Shown: positions 16,983-26,281, counted from the first letter of the stretch. The stretch: DNA of 64,000 nucleotides from Pseudomonas serbica (GCF_028823535.1 NZ_JAQIYM010000090.1:372001-436000); one strand, 5' to 3'. A program made the numbers and translations. Notes: generated by a model from the sequence alone, not told the origin.

Positions 16983-17301
16983 TTTCGCCCGCTACAATCG
17001 GATCGGCGTCATCGATCACGAGAACCGGGTTTACTTTTCCTATAGGGCTGGCGACTTCCAACAGACCTGGTGTGAAGGCGATGGCAAGTCCTACGAGGAG
17101 TACGCCGCCCGAGAGATTCGGTGGTTCCATTCTGACTTCCGTAGCCGCAGGTTCAGCAATGTACCCCGCGCCTGCCGCAAGGCCGATAATGATGCGCAAA
17201 AGGCCAAGCACCTGCAGGCCATTCGCGTAGCGCTCAGCACTGGCGACTACGATGTTTGCTTGTCAGTGCTGGAGAAGTTCTATAGCTGGCGTTATTATTG
17301 A
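16945..17301 (+). CDS. Hypothetical protein, first copy of a tandem pair
   Basis: 118 residues, MSRTIRRGKPSRNF at the N-terminus, basic and aromatic. Shares most of its length with the 17480 product (for example ALSTGDYDVCLS..L.KF..W). RBS GAGGAA lies within the overlapping leader ORF. Ends at a stem-loop terminator. Function unknown; the high Arg content suggests nucleic-acid contact, which is inference. Confidence 0.65.
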   Translation: MSRTIRRGKPSRNFARYNRIGVIDHENRVYFSYRAGDFQQTWCEGDGKSYEEYAAREIRWFHSDFRSRRFSNVPRACRKADNDAQKAKHLQAIRVALSTGDYDVCLSVLEKFYSWRYY

Positions 17302-17307
17302 TGCAAA

Positions 17308-17336
17308 GCTCGACCACCATGGTTGGTCGGGCCCTT
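17308..17336 (+). terminator. Terminator after first duplicate
   Basis: GCTCGACCA / TGGTCGGGC stem with one G-T pair, loop of 7, then CCCTTTGTT. Confidence 0.65.
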
Positions 17337-17417
17337 TGTTGCCAAACCTTTGAACGCCAAGGCAAGGCCCTCTGGGTGGGCGTTGTTAGCCTGAAATACA
17401 GACTTGAGGAAGAAATT

Positions 17418-17546
17418 ATGACGGTGAAATACATCCACGACAGGTACTCCCGATTGTGCAGTCCAATCGAGGAGTCAAGATGTCCAGAACCTTCCGACGC
17501 GGGAAACCCTCGCGTAATTTCGCCTACTACATTCGGCTCGGCGTAA
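17418..17546 (+). CDS. Overlapping leader ORF 2 (42 aa)
   Basis: ATG with GAGGAAG upstream; begins MTVKYIHDRYSRLCSPIEES. It is homologous to leader ORF 1, but one additional C (AGTCCAATCG versus AGTCAATCG) shifts its reading frame, so it ends later and with an unrelated C-terminus. This argues that the N-terminal peptide or the act of translation is what is shared. Confidence 0.4.
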   Translation: MTVKYIHDRYSRLCSPIEESRCPEPSDAGNPRVISPTTFGSA

Positions 17547-17836
17547 TCGATCACGAAAACCATGGGTACTGCTTCAAACGTGATGGAGTATTTATCCATT
17601 CCTGGGACGACGGCAAAGGGAAAACCTACGCTGAGTACGTCGCCGAAACCATCCGGGTGTTTCATACGGACTACCGTACTTACAGGTTCAACAGTGTGCC
17701 GCGTGATTACCGCAGGCGTGATCGCGACATGCAAAAGGCCCAGCACTTCCAGGCCATTCGCAAGGCACTGAGCACCGGTGATTTCGATGTATGCCTTTCT
17801 GCGCTGCAGAAATTCAATAGCTGGGATTACTGGTGA
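17480..17836 (+). CDS. Hypothetical protein, second copy of the tandem pair
   Basis: 118 residues, MSRTFRRGKPSRNF, same length as and clearly paralogous to the 16945 product. The start is chosen at 17480, by comparison with the first copy and because GAGGAG lies just upstream. Conserved positions include GVIDHEN, the Tyr-Ala/Glu region, SVPR and ALSTGD. Followed by its own terminator. Function unknown. Confidence 0.65.
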   Translation: MSRTFRRGKPSRNFAYYIRLGVIDHENHGYCFKRDGVFIHSWDDGKGKTYAEYVAETIRVFHTDYRTYRFNSVPRDYRRRDRDMQKAQHFQAIRKALSTGDFDVCLSALQKFNSWDYW

Positions 17837-17842
17837 TAACGA

Positions 17843-17878
17843 GCCCGACCGCCGCAAGGTGGCCGGGCTTTTATTTTT
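17843..17878 (+). terminator. Terminator after second duplicate
   Basis: GCCCGACC / GGCCGGGC stem (one mismatch) followed by TTTTATTTTTT. Confidence 0.8.
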
Positions 17879-17982
17879 TGACTGAGTGGTCGACACCCTC
17901 TCCTTTCCAGCTAGGCATATATGATAAATTGACGGCTTACTCTGCCAAGAGCGGCAGCGTGTCTTCGTAGGATTCATTTTCC

Positions 17983-19236
17983 ATGTTTGACCATGTGTAC
18001 CAGGCAATTGCCTGGCTGAAAGGCTACCCTGACGCCTACTCAGCCGGCATGGGCGCGGCCTTGTTGATTTTTGCAGCCCTTAGCACCTTCTTGCTCAAAG
18101 TCATTTTCATCAACGGTATCTACCGTTTGTTCAGTCAGTCCCCGCTGGTTCAGACCTTCCAACAGCTGCCGACCAAGGTGATTTCACGCATCCTTCACGT
18201 GGTGCCGGCTTTGTCGATCATGTACGGGGTTCCCTACATCCCGGAAATTTCAAAAACCATCAGCACGATCATTGCAAACCTTTGCAGCGCCTTTATCGTG
18301 ATGACACTGGCCCTTGCGCTGTGCGGCGTATTGGACATGATCAATACGGCCTACCAAAGCCGACCACGGGCCACGCAGCGGACGATCAAAAGCTACATTC
18401 AGATCTGTAAAATTGTCGTTTACTGCCTGACCACCATCCTGTGCATTGCCGCCCTGGTCGACAAGTCTCCATTGATCATGTTCTCCGGCCTCGGTGCGCT
18501 GGCGGCGGTTGCGGTACTGGTCTTTCAGTCAACCCTGCATAGCCTAGTCGCCAGCATTCAGATTTCTTCCAGCGAGATCGTACGCCTGGGCGACTGGATC
18601 GAGGTTCCTCAGTTCAATGCCAACGGCGACGTGATTGACATCGCGCTTCACCAAATTCTCGTCAGAAATCATGACTTTACGTTATCTACAGTGCCGACCC
18701 GAGCGATAGTTGAAGGCGCATTCCGTAATATGCGTGGTATGAGGGAGGCAGGGGGGAGACGGATTATGCGTTCACTCTTCATCGATCAAAATACCGTCGG
18801 TTTTTTAAGCCCCGAGGAAAAGACTGCCCTCTCCCGCTTCAGCCTGCTGCGCGATTACCTCATTGAGAAGGATCGGGAGATCAATGCCTGGAACGAGAAA
18901 CTGCCAGAAGCCGGCAAAGATGAGGTCAACCAGCGTCGACTGACCAACTTGGGTACATTCCGGGCGTACCTCGAACAGTACCTGCGCAACCACCCCGGCG
19001 TGCACCAGGACATGACCCTGATGGTTCGCCTGCTCGATCCGACCCCGACCGGGATACCAGTTGAAATCTACGTATTTGCCAACACCACGGTCTGGGTCGA
19101 TTATGAGCGAATCCAGGGCGATATCTTCGATCACGTGATTTCGATCCTACCGGAATTTGGCTTGAGCGTGCACCAGCAGCCCTCCGGAGTTGATCTCAGG
19201 TCGTTGCGATCTGATTTCGACCGACTCAGAGCTTAA
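17983..19236 (+). CDS. Mechanosensitive channel, YbdG/MscM type
   Basis: 417 residues, matching the length of E. coli YbdG (415). Five or so N-terminal membrane segments are followed by the MscS-type pore helix region (MFSGLGALAAVAVLVFQSTLHSL pattern), the beta domain (VRLGDWIEVPQFNANGDVIDI) and the YbdG-specific region with GGRRI.RS..ID, RRLTNLGTFRAYL and YLRNHPG..QDMTLMVR. These channels open under membrane tension and protect against mild osmotic downshock at the inner membrane. Monocistronic, with a hairpin downstream. Confidence 0.93.
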   Translation: MFDHVYQAIAWLKGYPDAYSAGMGAALLIFAALSTFLLKVIFINGIYRLFSQSPLVQTFQQLPTKVISRILHVVPALSIMYGVPYIPEISKTISTIIANLCSAFIVMTLALALCGVLDMINTAYQSRPRATQRTIKSYIQICKIVVYCLTTILCIAALVDKSPLIMFSGLGALAAVAVLVFQSTLHSLVASIQISSSEIVRLGDWIEVPQFNANGDVIDIALHQILVRNHDFTLSTVPTRAIVEGAFRNMRGMREAGGRRIMRSLFIDQNTVGFLSPEEKTALSRFSLLRDYLIEKDREINAWNEKLPEAGKDEVNQRRLTNLGTFRAYLEQYLRNHPGVHQDMTLMVRLLDPTPTGIPVEIYVFANTTVWVDYERIQGDIFDHVISILPEFGLSVHQQPSGVDLRSLRSDFDRLRA

Positions 19237-19248
19237 GCCCACACCGGC

Positions 19249-19273
19249 GCCCCTGACGCCTCTCAGGGGCTTT
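19249..19273 (+). terminator. Terminator after the mechanosensitive channel
   Basis: GCCCCTGA-CGCCTC-TCAGGGGC followed by TTT. Confidence 0.7.
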
Positions 19274-19298
19274 CCCAGCACCCCGCACAAGGAAGCTT

Positions 19299-19520
19299 AT
19301 GACTCTTCGAGACACCCCAGACCAATACAGCGCCTGCCTGACTGTCACCGACTTTCCTTTCGCGAAGCGACGGCATATTGCAGCGTTTGGCCCGACTAGC
19401 GATACGGCCCAGGAAATGTGCACCCTCCTCGCGACCCAGGAAGGCTGGACGGCACCCAAGCGCTGGCAGTGGTGGCGCCGTAGGGATGCCAAAGTACCGT
19501 ACGTCAGTCATTCTTGCTGA
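19299..19520 (+). CDS. Small hypothetical protein, 73 aa
   Basis: RBS AAGGAAG before the ATG. A compact Trp/Arg-rich protein (EGWTAPKRWQWWRRRD). No family recognised. Followed by a short GC hairpin. Confidence 0.55.
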   Translation: MTLRDTPDQYSACLTVTDFPFAKRRHIAAFGPTSDTAQEMCTLLATQEGWTAPKRWQWWRRRDAKVPYVSHSC

Positions 19521-19527
19521 TCCGAAC

Positions 19528-19546
19528 GGGCCTCCAAAAGGCCCTT
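19528..19546. terminator. Hairpin between convergent genes
   Basis: GGGCCT-CCAAA-AGGCCC, short T tail, located between the small gene ending at 19520 and the phosphoesterase ending at 19557. Confidence 0.45.
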
Positions 19547-19556
19547 GCGGTTAAGC

Positions 19557-20312
19557 TCAACCTTTCCTTCGAAAGTTGTCCGTGTCGATCACGAAGGCCG
19601 GATCGAAGTCGATGACTTCGCCGGGATACCCTCGCTGATTCGAAACAACCCGGCACCCGTAGACGTCGTAGTCAGCCCGCTGATGATTGTGACCGTGCAC
19701 GAAGAGGTCGAATCCGCTCAGAATGTCTTCCCAGCGGTTGGCAAAAGACGCATCCAGGTGCGTTCCGGCATCAGGGTGGCCGTGAAGGGACTCCACTGAC
19801 GGTGCATGGTGCGTAATGCCCACCGTGTGGCCAGCGAATGGTTCTTCGAGCTTGCGCATGAACCAGGCCTTAGCCCTGCGGCATTCATAGGCAAAATGAT
19901 CCGGATTAACCCGCTTGAACAACGCCGTCCGAATCTTTTTAAAATCAGTCAGAGCTGTCGCCGCCAGCTTCGCCATGGGTTCGTTACCCGAAGCGGTGTA
20001 ATCCGTCCAGGCGGTCGCACCGAGGAAGCGCACGTCATCGATGATGACCTCGTCGCAATCGAGCACTTTGACGTTGGGCGTCTTGGCGGCAGCTTCGCGC
20101 ATTTTCACCAGGTTGCGGCCCAGCTCGCCCCCGTAGTACTCATGATTGCCGGGGATGTACAGCACCGGGCAGCTGAATGCGCTGGCCGCCCACTCGATGC
20201 CACGGGTTTTCAGTCCGATATCACCGGCCAGGATCACGACGTCGACGTCGGTCAATGAGGGCTCGAACGGCGAAAACTCAATATGCAGGTCAGACAGCAC
20301 CAGGATTTTCAT
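19557..20312 (-). CDS. Calcineurin-type metallophosphoesterase
   Basis: 251 residues with a near-perfect GGAGGTGAC ribosome site. All metal-binding blocks are present in order: LSDLHIEF, VILAGDIG, YIPGNHEYY, the His pair in GITHHAPS and HGHNH near the C-terminus. This family hydrolyses phosphomonoesters or diesters with two metal ions. The substrate is not evident; small stand-alone members often act on nucleotides or RNA ends. Cytoplasmic (no signal peptide). Confidence 0.9.
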   Translation of the reverse strand: MKILVLSDLHIEFSPFEPSLTDVDVVILAGDIGLKTRGIEWAASAFSCPVLYIPGNHEYYGGELGRNLVKMREAAAKTPNVKVLDCDEVIIDDVRFLGATAWTDYTASGNEPMAKLAATALTDFKKIRTALFKRVNPDHFAYECRRAKAWFMRKLEEPFAGHTVGITHHAPSVESLHGHPDAGTHLDASFANRWEDILSGFDLFVHGHNHQRADYDVYGCRVVSNQRGYPGEVIDFDPAFVIDTDNFRRKG

Positions 20313-20531
20313 GTCACCTCCAGTTCAATGCCGAAAGGGTACACAACATAGAGCATGCATTGCCAGCGGACAGTTCTCGAGAGATCGCACATCCGGCGAA
20401 GCCGGCTCGCTTTTTGGCAATAACTCGAATCAGGGTTTTGGGTCACCAACACCGAGAATAAGCTGTAGAATACAGGAGCACACTTCCACCGCCAGGTGGG
20501 CTTATTGTCGCTGTATCAGGAGCCGTTATTC

Positions 20532-20972
20532 ATGGGGATTCTCAAAGCAGCCGCAGGCAAGGCTCTGGAAATGGGCGCCTCTAAAGGCTTGTCACGTGTC
20601 CTTACCGCAAGTTCCTCGGGTTTGCTCAAGCGCCTGCCTGCTGCGCTGATCGTGGAAACGGCCTTGACCGTTGGTAAGGAGTCCATTGCGGTCATGCGCA
20701 AGGAAAAGACCCTGCTACAAGCCGCCGACACCCTTGGGGAGAAGACTGCTGAAATCGGCGGGGCTTCCGTCGGGGCCGCCCTCGGGATCGCTGCGGCAGG
20801 GGCTGTAGGCGGGGGTTTGATCGTGACGGCCTCTGTGTCCGCTGGCGCCGCGTATTGCCTGGGAGTTGCCGGGCAGAAAGCCTATCAGGCGACCAAGGCC
20901 CATTTTGCTCCCAAAGAGGAACCGGAATCACCCCCACTGTCGATCACAGACGACCGTACACCCGAGGCCTGA
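20532..20972 (+). CDS. Ala/Gly-rich membrane-associated protein
   Basis: 146 residues from the ATG at 20532 (AGGAG upstream). The central part (about 80-125) is a Gly/Ala-rich hydrophobic stretch, GGASVGAALGIAAAGAVGGG type, that looks like a pair of tightly packed membrane helices with a glycine-zipper character; the C-terminus is hydrophilic. Such glycine-zipper proteins insert in membranes. Function unknown. Confidence 0.6.
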   Translation: MGILKAAAGKALEMGASKGLSRVLTASSSGLLKRLPAALIVETALTVGKESIAVMRKEKTLLQAADTLGEKTAEIGGASVGAALGIAAAGAVGGGLIVTASVSAGAAYCLGVAGQKAYQATKAHFAPKEEPESPPLSITDDRTPEA

Positions 20973-21042
20973 GTCCCGGTTCGTCGCGTTGCGCCCGCGT
21001 TAGCGCAAGCCCCATACTGAGAAAAAACATTGGGGCTTTTCC

Positions 21043-22488
21043 ATGAGCGATCTAGACGCAACTTACCAACGCCGCAGAGCCGACCAGGTTGCATGGGGCG
21101 TCACGTTAGCGACTCGTTTCTGCCGTGCCCTAGAGAAAATGCCGGAAGCTATCGGTTACCTGCCCGCACCCAGTAATGGTAGCGGCGAGAGCAAAGATAA
21201 TTGGACGCCATCCACGCTGCGCCGGGCAATTGAAGTCAACATCGCCCGGTGCGCTGAAACCGTCAACCATGAAGCATTGAAGATCTATCGTGAGCACGGG
21301 GTAGGCCTCGTGATCTTCGAGCGCTATGACAGTTTCTTGGAAAACCAGGAACTGTACTCACCCCACCCTCGCGATATCTTGAATCGCGGTACAGTTTTTC
21401 CGAATCCTCTGGAAGCCGTCGGCACGTTGATATCCGGTTATTCGAGAAGCGATCTCTATGAAGCTGCCTGCATCACCGAGGCCGACTTCGACGAGACCCT
21501 GTCGGTTCTCATGATCATGGGTGGAAATCACTACAAGAACGATCCCCAGTACGTCTCGAAAATGTTTCGTGACATGGGCTTCCTGTTCATGAACCTCAAT
21601 AACAGCCGTCGCTTGAGCTACGCCAGCGATAAATTCCTCGCCGAGGGTGGTATCTCCCTGTGCCGGGACTATGACTCAGATCTAAGCTTCGATGACTCGG
21701 TGCTGAAAATCATCAAAAAGATCCGGAACATGGATTTCAACCCAGAAACCCAGAACGTGATGCTACCGTTCGCGCTAGAGAGCGAAGTGAAAGCCGGCGT
21801 GCGTGATTTTGACCCGGTCATCGTCTTTCAATCGTTTATGAATGCCTTGAGTCGCGGGCAAGACAAGGTGGTCAGTTGGCTGGGGGAGAACACCAACCTT
21901 CGGGCCATCTTCCAGCGCATGCACGAACTCTACCAGATCAACAAAGATCCGAATGCGATCATCCTCGGCAACCAGAAGCGCTTCACTCCGCTGATGCTGC
22001 TGCGTGCGATAGATGAATCAAAGAGTGCCAAAGTAGAGCCTGCGCGCATCCCAGCGTTGTTCAACGCTTGCATGTCAGCGGGCATGGACACGTTGATCAA
22101 TGACAAAGGCCATCTCTTCACCTTGATCTCCAAGTACGAACGTAAAGGCTGTCTGGATCTGGATAAGTTGGAAGAGTTCAATGATGAACTCGGGAAGCAC
22201 ACTGAGGTGCTCAACCTCACTGCCGCGATGAAGCTGTGCAAAGGCCATGTGCTCAAGGCCAATCCAGCTGCCTTGGCACGGATAAAGCAGATGCTTACCG
22301 ACGACAAGGTGAATGCCATCGCCGGCGCCGATGAAGCGACCATCCAGCGGCTGTTTACCGACCCTACCAGCGAAAGCTACCGGATAAAGCTTGGCCTGAG
22401 CATGGGTGACGCCTTTGCCTACAAAGGTAAGACCACCCAGTCGCTACAATTTCGCGCTGAGTCCTTTTCAAAAGACCTCGGCCTTTGA
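21043..22488 (+). CDS. Large unknown protein A, ends in FSKDLGL
   Basis: 481 residues, no signal peptide, mostly helical. Paralogous along its whole length to the next gene: shared blocks include the KMPEAIGYLPAP / NMPEAAGYLPAP segment (about 30), NHEAL.I.R.HGV.L.IFERYD (about 85), FPNPL, VRDFDP and FTPL.L..AID.S. It ends RAESFSKDLGL, nearly the same as the neighbour and, at the last seven residues, the same as several unrelated proteins in this window. No enzyme motif is visible. Could be a secreted or docked protein; that is inference from the ending. Confidence 0.75.
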   Translation: MSDLDATYQRRRADQVAWGVTLATRFCRALEKMPEAIGYLPAPSNGSGESKDNWTPSTLRRAIEVNIARCAETVNHEALKIYREHGVGLVIFERYDSFLENQELYSPHPRDILNRGTVFPNPLEAVGTLISGYSRSDLYEAACITEADFDETLSVLMIMGGNHYKNDPQYVSKMFRDMGFLFMNLNNSRRLSYASDKFLAEGGISLCRDYDSDLSFDDSVLKIIKKIRNMDFNPETQNVMLPFALESEVKAGVRDFDPVIVFQSFMNALSRGQDKVVSWLGENTNLRAIFQRMHELYQINKDPNAIILGNQKRFTPLMLLRAIDESKSAKVEPARIPALFNACMSAGMDTLINDKGHLFTLISKYERKGCLDLDKLEEFNDELGKHTEVLNLTAAMKLCKGHVLKANPAALARIKQMLTDDKVNAIAGADEATIQRLFTDPTSESYRIKLGLSMGDAFAYKGKTTQSLQFRAESFSKDLGL

Positions 22489-22564
22489 GGCACGGGGCTC
22501 AAGTACTGAGCCCTCCCCTGCATCGCCCGACTGATCAACCATTCAAATCTACCCGAGAGCTTCC

Positions 22565-24004
22565 ATGACATTCGATCACCGCCGTACATGGCCAACAACG
22601 TCGGAAAGGGCCGTAAGCAACGCCAGGATCTACTGCGAGCAACTGGAGAACATGCCAGAAGCAGCAGGCTACTTGCCGGCACCTATGTCTCCTGACCGTA
22701 AGAGTCCGAGATACATGACCCCACAATCCTTGCGTAGGGAGGTGGAACAGCACATCTGCGAATGTGCCATGGAGGGTAATCATGAGGCATTGGCCATTTT
22801 CCGTGATCATGGAGTACCCCTGGCTATTTTCGAACGGTACGATTGCTACCTTGACGACCCTGCCCTGGACGACTCCAGCCCGCAGACCATCCTTTACAGT
22901 AAGGTAATCTTTCCAAATCCGCTCAAGCCATTGGGATCTGCCATTCTCGGATTTGGTCGGAAATTCCCAAAATCCGATAGGGAGCCCCTGGTCTCTGAAG
23001 AGGATTTTGTCGAAACGATGAATGTTCTCCGGAGCATGGGCGGTCACCGCTATATCTCCGAACCCCAGTACGTCGCAATGATGTTCAAGGACATGTACCT
23101 GAACAATTTCATGGGAAGTAGAGACAAGGAAAAAATGGTCACAGCCCTGTCCCATTTCCTTGAGAGCGGTGGAGTCTCCCTGTCCCGCGATGTGGACTCG
23201 GAGCTGACGTTCGATGAGTCGATCATCAAATGCCTCGACAACATCTCGCGCCTCGAGAAAAAGCCATGGGTGCATAACCAGATCCTGGACTATGCCATGG
23301 ACGCCGAAGCCCTAAATGGGATCCGGGATTTTGACCCCGGTTTAGTCTTCAATCGATTTTTGGGTGCTCTCAAGAATGGAGAGCCCAAGGACATAACGCA
23401 CCTTCGAGATACGACTCACCTGAAGGCAATTTTCTCGCGTTTGTATGAGATGTCGCCGATGGAAAGAACACCTACAGAGATCATCATGGGACGCCGGACT
23501 GATTTCACTCCATTGCGTTTGATCAAAGCTATTGATCAATCCCCACGAGGCGACGAAACCCTGACGGAACGTTTGTTTCATGTCGCGATGGAAGCCGGAA
23601 TGAACGTACTGACCGCTGATCCCAAGCACATGATGAGTGTGATCAGACACTATACCCAGGAAGGTGCCCTTTACTTGAATGGGCACGATGGCTTCAATGC
23701 TGAACTTCAAAAATGCATTGGATCATTGAGTCTGGATGCTGCAATTAAGTTAGCTGATGGTCGTTATTTCAATACGAAAAAAATCGCCTTGGCCCACGCC
23801 AAGCAATTAATTGAAGCAGACAAGGTGGGAGCGCTCGCATCAGCCCACGAAAAGACCATTGAGACCCTGTTCAAATTCTCAGGCAGTGAAGAATTGCAGA
23901 AAGCTTTGGGCCTTGAGCGGAAAGACGCCTTCCTGAAAAAGTGCAAACTCACTCGGTCTATGAGCTTTCGTGCGGACTCCTTCGGTAAAGACCTGGGCCT
24001 GTAA
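22565..24004 (+). CDS. Large unknown protein B, ends in FGKDLGL
   Basis: 479 residues, paralogue of the preceding gene, from which it is separated by 76 bp; RBS GAGAG. It diverges most in the middle and is again conserved at the C-terminus, RADSFGKDLGL, showing that the ending is under constraint in both copies. Soluble, helical, no catalytic motif recognised. The pair probably arose by tandem duplication on this replicon. Confidence 0.75.
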   Translation: MTFDHRRTWPTTSERAVSNARIYCEQLENMPEAAGYLPAPMSPDRKSPRYMTPQSLRREVEQHICECAMEGNHEALAIFRDHGVPLAIFERYDCYLDDPALDDSSPQTILYSKVIFPNPLKPLGSAILGFGRKFPKSDREPLVSEEDFVETMNVLRSMGGHRYISEPQYVAMMFKDMYLNNFMGSRDKEKMVTALSHFLESGGVSLSRDVDSELTFDESIIKCLDNISRLEKKPWVHNQILDYAMDAEALNGIRDFDPGLVFNRFLGALKNGEPKDITHLRDTTHLKAIFSRLYEMSPMERTPTEIIMGRRTDFTPLRLIKAIDQSPRGDETLTERLFHVAMEAGMNVLTADPKHMMSVIRHYTQEGALYLNGHDGFNAELQKCIGSLSLDAAIKLADGRYFNTKKIALAHAKQLIEADKVGALASAHEKTIETLFKFSGSEELQKALGLERKDAFLKKCKLTRSMSFRADSFGKDLGL

Positions 24005-24223
24005 CTAAGATTTGGCCTTTACTCCTCGACGAACCTGACCCACTCTGTCCATCGCCTTGTTCAGCTGGCGCTTTGCGTCAGCCACGCCGGCGAGTCTACC
24101 CTCTTCAGAAGAAGCCTGCTCGCTGTAAAAAAGGTGGCGCATGACGTCACTCAAATTGGCGTCAATAAGCCGAAGATCGACCTCAAGGCGGTCGTACTCA
24201 GAACTGCGAGGAACGTTTTCCAT
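24005..24223 (-). CDS. Small helical hypothetical protein
   Basis: 72 residues from the ATG at 24223, which has GGGAG upstream; a start at 24247 is possible but its ribosome site is too close. Predicted to be a helical hairpin with many charged residues (DLRLIDANLSDVMRHL; AKRQLNKAMDRVGQ). Convergent with and abutting the preceding large gene. Function unknown. Confidence 0.5.
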   Translation of the reverse strand: MENVPRSSEYDRLEVDLRLIDANLSDVMRHLFYSEQASSEEGRLAGVADAKRQLNKAMDRVGQVRRGVKAKS

Positions 24224-24400
24224 CCCCGGCTCCCAATTTACATTCATTCCGTCAATTATTGGTGATTATTCTATGCCTGTTTCTTGACATTTACGAGAGC
24301 TTGTTAGCACTTCCATGACCGGTCATTCAGGGTTGCACCTTTCCGTGGATGAATATACAGTGTTATTGCTGCATGATTAACCACGAGGACAGGAGGTTTC

Positions 24401-24886
24401 ATGTTGGGAAAGTCACTGATGGCTATCCTCATTTCCGCCACGTTTGGCCTTATCGTCTGGCAACGCATGCCCTTGGGCATGTTTGTCTTATTGGACATTG
24501 TGGTGCTGGCGACGTTGTTTGCGCCTCGCCAAGACGTCACGATGTTTGACAAGGGCTATGCGCGGTACCAGGCCAGGAAAGCCAATAAAGAGTCCACGAT
24601 CATCATCGATCAGCAACCCGAGATGAGCGAAGCACTCAAGGTTTCCAGACTTGGACAATGGGGTAAAACGTTGAAGGGTCGCTTTAACCGACCCATCGTT
24701 TCACTGGCACGTTTCAAACCAAAGCCTCTGCGCATCAGTGCAAGATGGCGACGCAAAAAATCGGCAGAGCCTGTCGTAAAGGTCGAGCCATCCGTTTCCA
24801 AGAAAATGCGTAGTGATGGTTGGGTAGATCCATACCTGAGATATTGCGAAGAGACTGAAAACGGGGACAACAAAAAGGCGGCTTAG
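24401..24886 (+). CDS. Membrane-anchored basic protein
   Basis: 161 residues, RBS AGGAGG. Two N-terminal hydrophobic segments (about 5-20 and 24-42), then a basic cytoplasmic region with several Arg/Lys clusters (SARWRRKKSAEP). The stop codon lies inside the terminator stem. No family recognised. Confidence 0.6.
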   Translation: MLGKSLMAILISATFGLIVWQRMPLGMFVLLDIVVLATLFAPRQDVTMFDKGYARYQARKANKESTIIIDQQPEMSEALKVSRLGQWGKTLKGRFNRPIVSLARFKPKPLRISARWRRKKSAEPVVKVEPSVSKKMRSDGWVDPYLRYCEETENGDNKKAA

Positions 24887-24900
24887 GCCGCCTTGTTTTT
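24875..24900 (+). terminator. Terminator overlapping the stop codon
   Basis: AAGGCGGC-TTA-GGCCGCCTT followed by G and TTTTTT; the TAG stop of the upstream gene is in the loop. Confidence 0.85.
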
Positions 24901-24913
24901 TCTCTTCACCCGA

Positions 24914-25423
24914 TCAGCCAAACAGATCCAGCTGATCTTCTTCCATGACACGAGCACGTGTCGCCGTCTTGAGCGGTGGATCTTCCACATCCACTTCGCT
25001 GGCTACGACAACCTTCACCTCTGTAGTGGGCGCAACGGCTCCAGCGAAAATGTCATTCTGAACCTCTTGCCACGGTTGAGTGCTCAGCGCCTGCTCCTTG
25101 GTGATTTCGCCCAGGAAGGCACGGTAGATTAGGCCGTGACATGGTTGGGGCATACAGAAGCAGCCCAGCCGCTTGCCGCGCAAACTCTCCAGGTTGTCCA
25201 GGATCCACTGCCGGCGTTCTGGCTCTACGTTTTGATCAGCAGTCCCCTCCAGCCAGTACCAGAAGCGGTTCATGGCCTCGGTGCGGCTACTGACCCGTAC
25301 TGCGCACTTGTCCCCGGACAAACCAAACGGGTTTCCCCAATGCATCATATTGGGCTGCTTAGGACGGCCAATGTATTCGTCGTAAGGCGCCTTGCCAATT
25401 TTAACAACACGCGTCAGCTTCAT
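24914..25423 (-). CDS. DUF4326 domain protein
   Basis: 169 residues. The first 100 residues match DUF4326: VVKIGKAPYDEYIGRP, HWGNPF, then LRGKRLGCFCMPQPCHG, where the CFC...CHG cluster looks like a metal or cofactor site. DUF4326 proteins are common in phages and plasmids and have no assigned activity. The C-terminal 60 residues are an unrelated acidic tail ending EEDQLDLFG. The start abuts the stop of the SIMPL gene, implying one operon. Confidence 0.85.
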   Translation of the reverse strand: MKLTRVVKIGKAPYDEYIGRPKQPNMMHWGNPFGLSGDKCAVRVSSRTEAMNRFWYWLEGTADQNVEPERRQWILDNLESLRGKRLGCFCMPQPCHGLIYRAFLGEITKEQALSTQPWQEVQNDIFAGAVAPTTEVKVVVASEVDVEDPPLKTATRARVMEEDQLDLFG

Positions 25424-26281
25424 TCATCGCACCTCATTAAAGAGCTGGATAGAACCATTCACGCTTAGGTTGAACTTGGATTCACCACCGGCGACTTCAG
25501 GCACAGACACACTGCGAGAAGTCTTGTACGCCATCATCTGCATACCACCCACCTGGTTGTCATAACTCGGCATCACCTCGCCGACAGAAACATTCACCAG
25601 TCCATAGCTAGAGGCGCCAAAAGCGGTACTGGTCAACGTCGCCTTATCTTTAAACTCCGCCAGTGCCTTGTCGAGCATGGCCCCTTCTTGGGCCTTGCGG
25701 GCCTGATCGGACACCTTAAAAGTCATTCTGTCGATCTGCATGTCACCCGACAGGTCAGTCAGAACAGTCGAGAGCAGCTTGAAGTCCTGACTCTGTAGCG
25801 TGATGTCTACTCGCTCGCGCCAGGAAGCGATAGTCCCCTCAGCAGGTACTGGCTTGATATCCGGCTTGTCAGACGGATGTCTGGTTGTAAAGGAACCGGT
25901 TGGATCCTCGACCACCCTTTCGACGTAGATCGGGGTGGCCCTACGGTTGCCGGTGAAGACCTTGATGCCAGCCACTTTGTCGACCCGCTTCATGACTTTG
26001 TCCAGGGCTTCTGAGTTGCGGGCAAAAGCTTGCTCGGCGGTTGCCCCCTCAGCCTCATGGAACAGCTTGATTTCCATCGTGTCGTTGTTGATCACCTGCT
26101 CGACTTTGACAGAAAGGTTGATCAGATTGACCTTCGCCTCGTTGCCATTGTCGGTCACCTTGCACACTGCAGCCACACCACAAGGCCGGTGAGCAGGGGT
26201 TAAAGGCGATTGCGCGTTAGCCAAACCGGAGGCAACAACTGAGGACAAAATAAGGGCATGAATGCCCATAGCAATACGCAT
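25424..26281 (-). CDS. SIMPL (DUF541) domain periplasmic protein
   Basis: 285 residues. An N-terminal signal peptide (about 1-23, cleavage after GLANA) precedes a SIMPL/DUF541-type domain: AKVNLINLSVKVEQ, a central helix around SEALDKVMKRVDKV, DITLQSQDFKLLSTVLTDLS and KDKATLTSTAFGAS...LVNVSVGE. Family members are envelope proteins linked to stress tolerance, with no known catalytic activity. Probably periplasmic. Co-directional with and adjoining the DUF4326 gene. Confidence 0.8.
   Translation of the reverse strand: MRIAMGIHALILSSVVASGLANAQSPLTPAHRPCGVAAVCKVTDNGNEAKVNLINLSVKVEQVINNDTMEIKLFHEAEGATAEQAFARNSEALDKVMKRVDKVAGIKVFTGNRRATPIYVERVVEDPTGSFTTRHPSDKPDIKPVPAEGTIASWRERVDITLQSQDFKLLSTVLTDLSGDMQIDRMTFKVSDQARKAQEGAMLDKALAEFKDKATLTSTAFGASSYGLVNVSVGEVMPSYDNQVGGMQMMAYKTSRSVSVPEVAGGESKFNLSVNGSIQLFNEVR

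Noticed and set aside
17234..18007. 257-codon minus-strand open frame over the tandem duplicates
   Set aside because: Antisense to two homologous genes with good start signals; no protein-like features.
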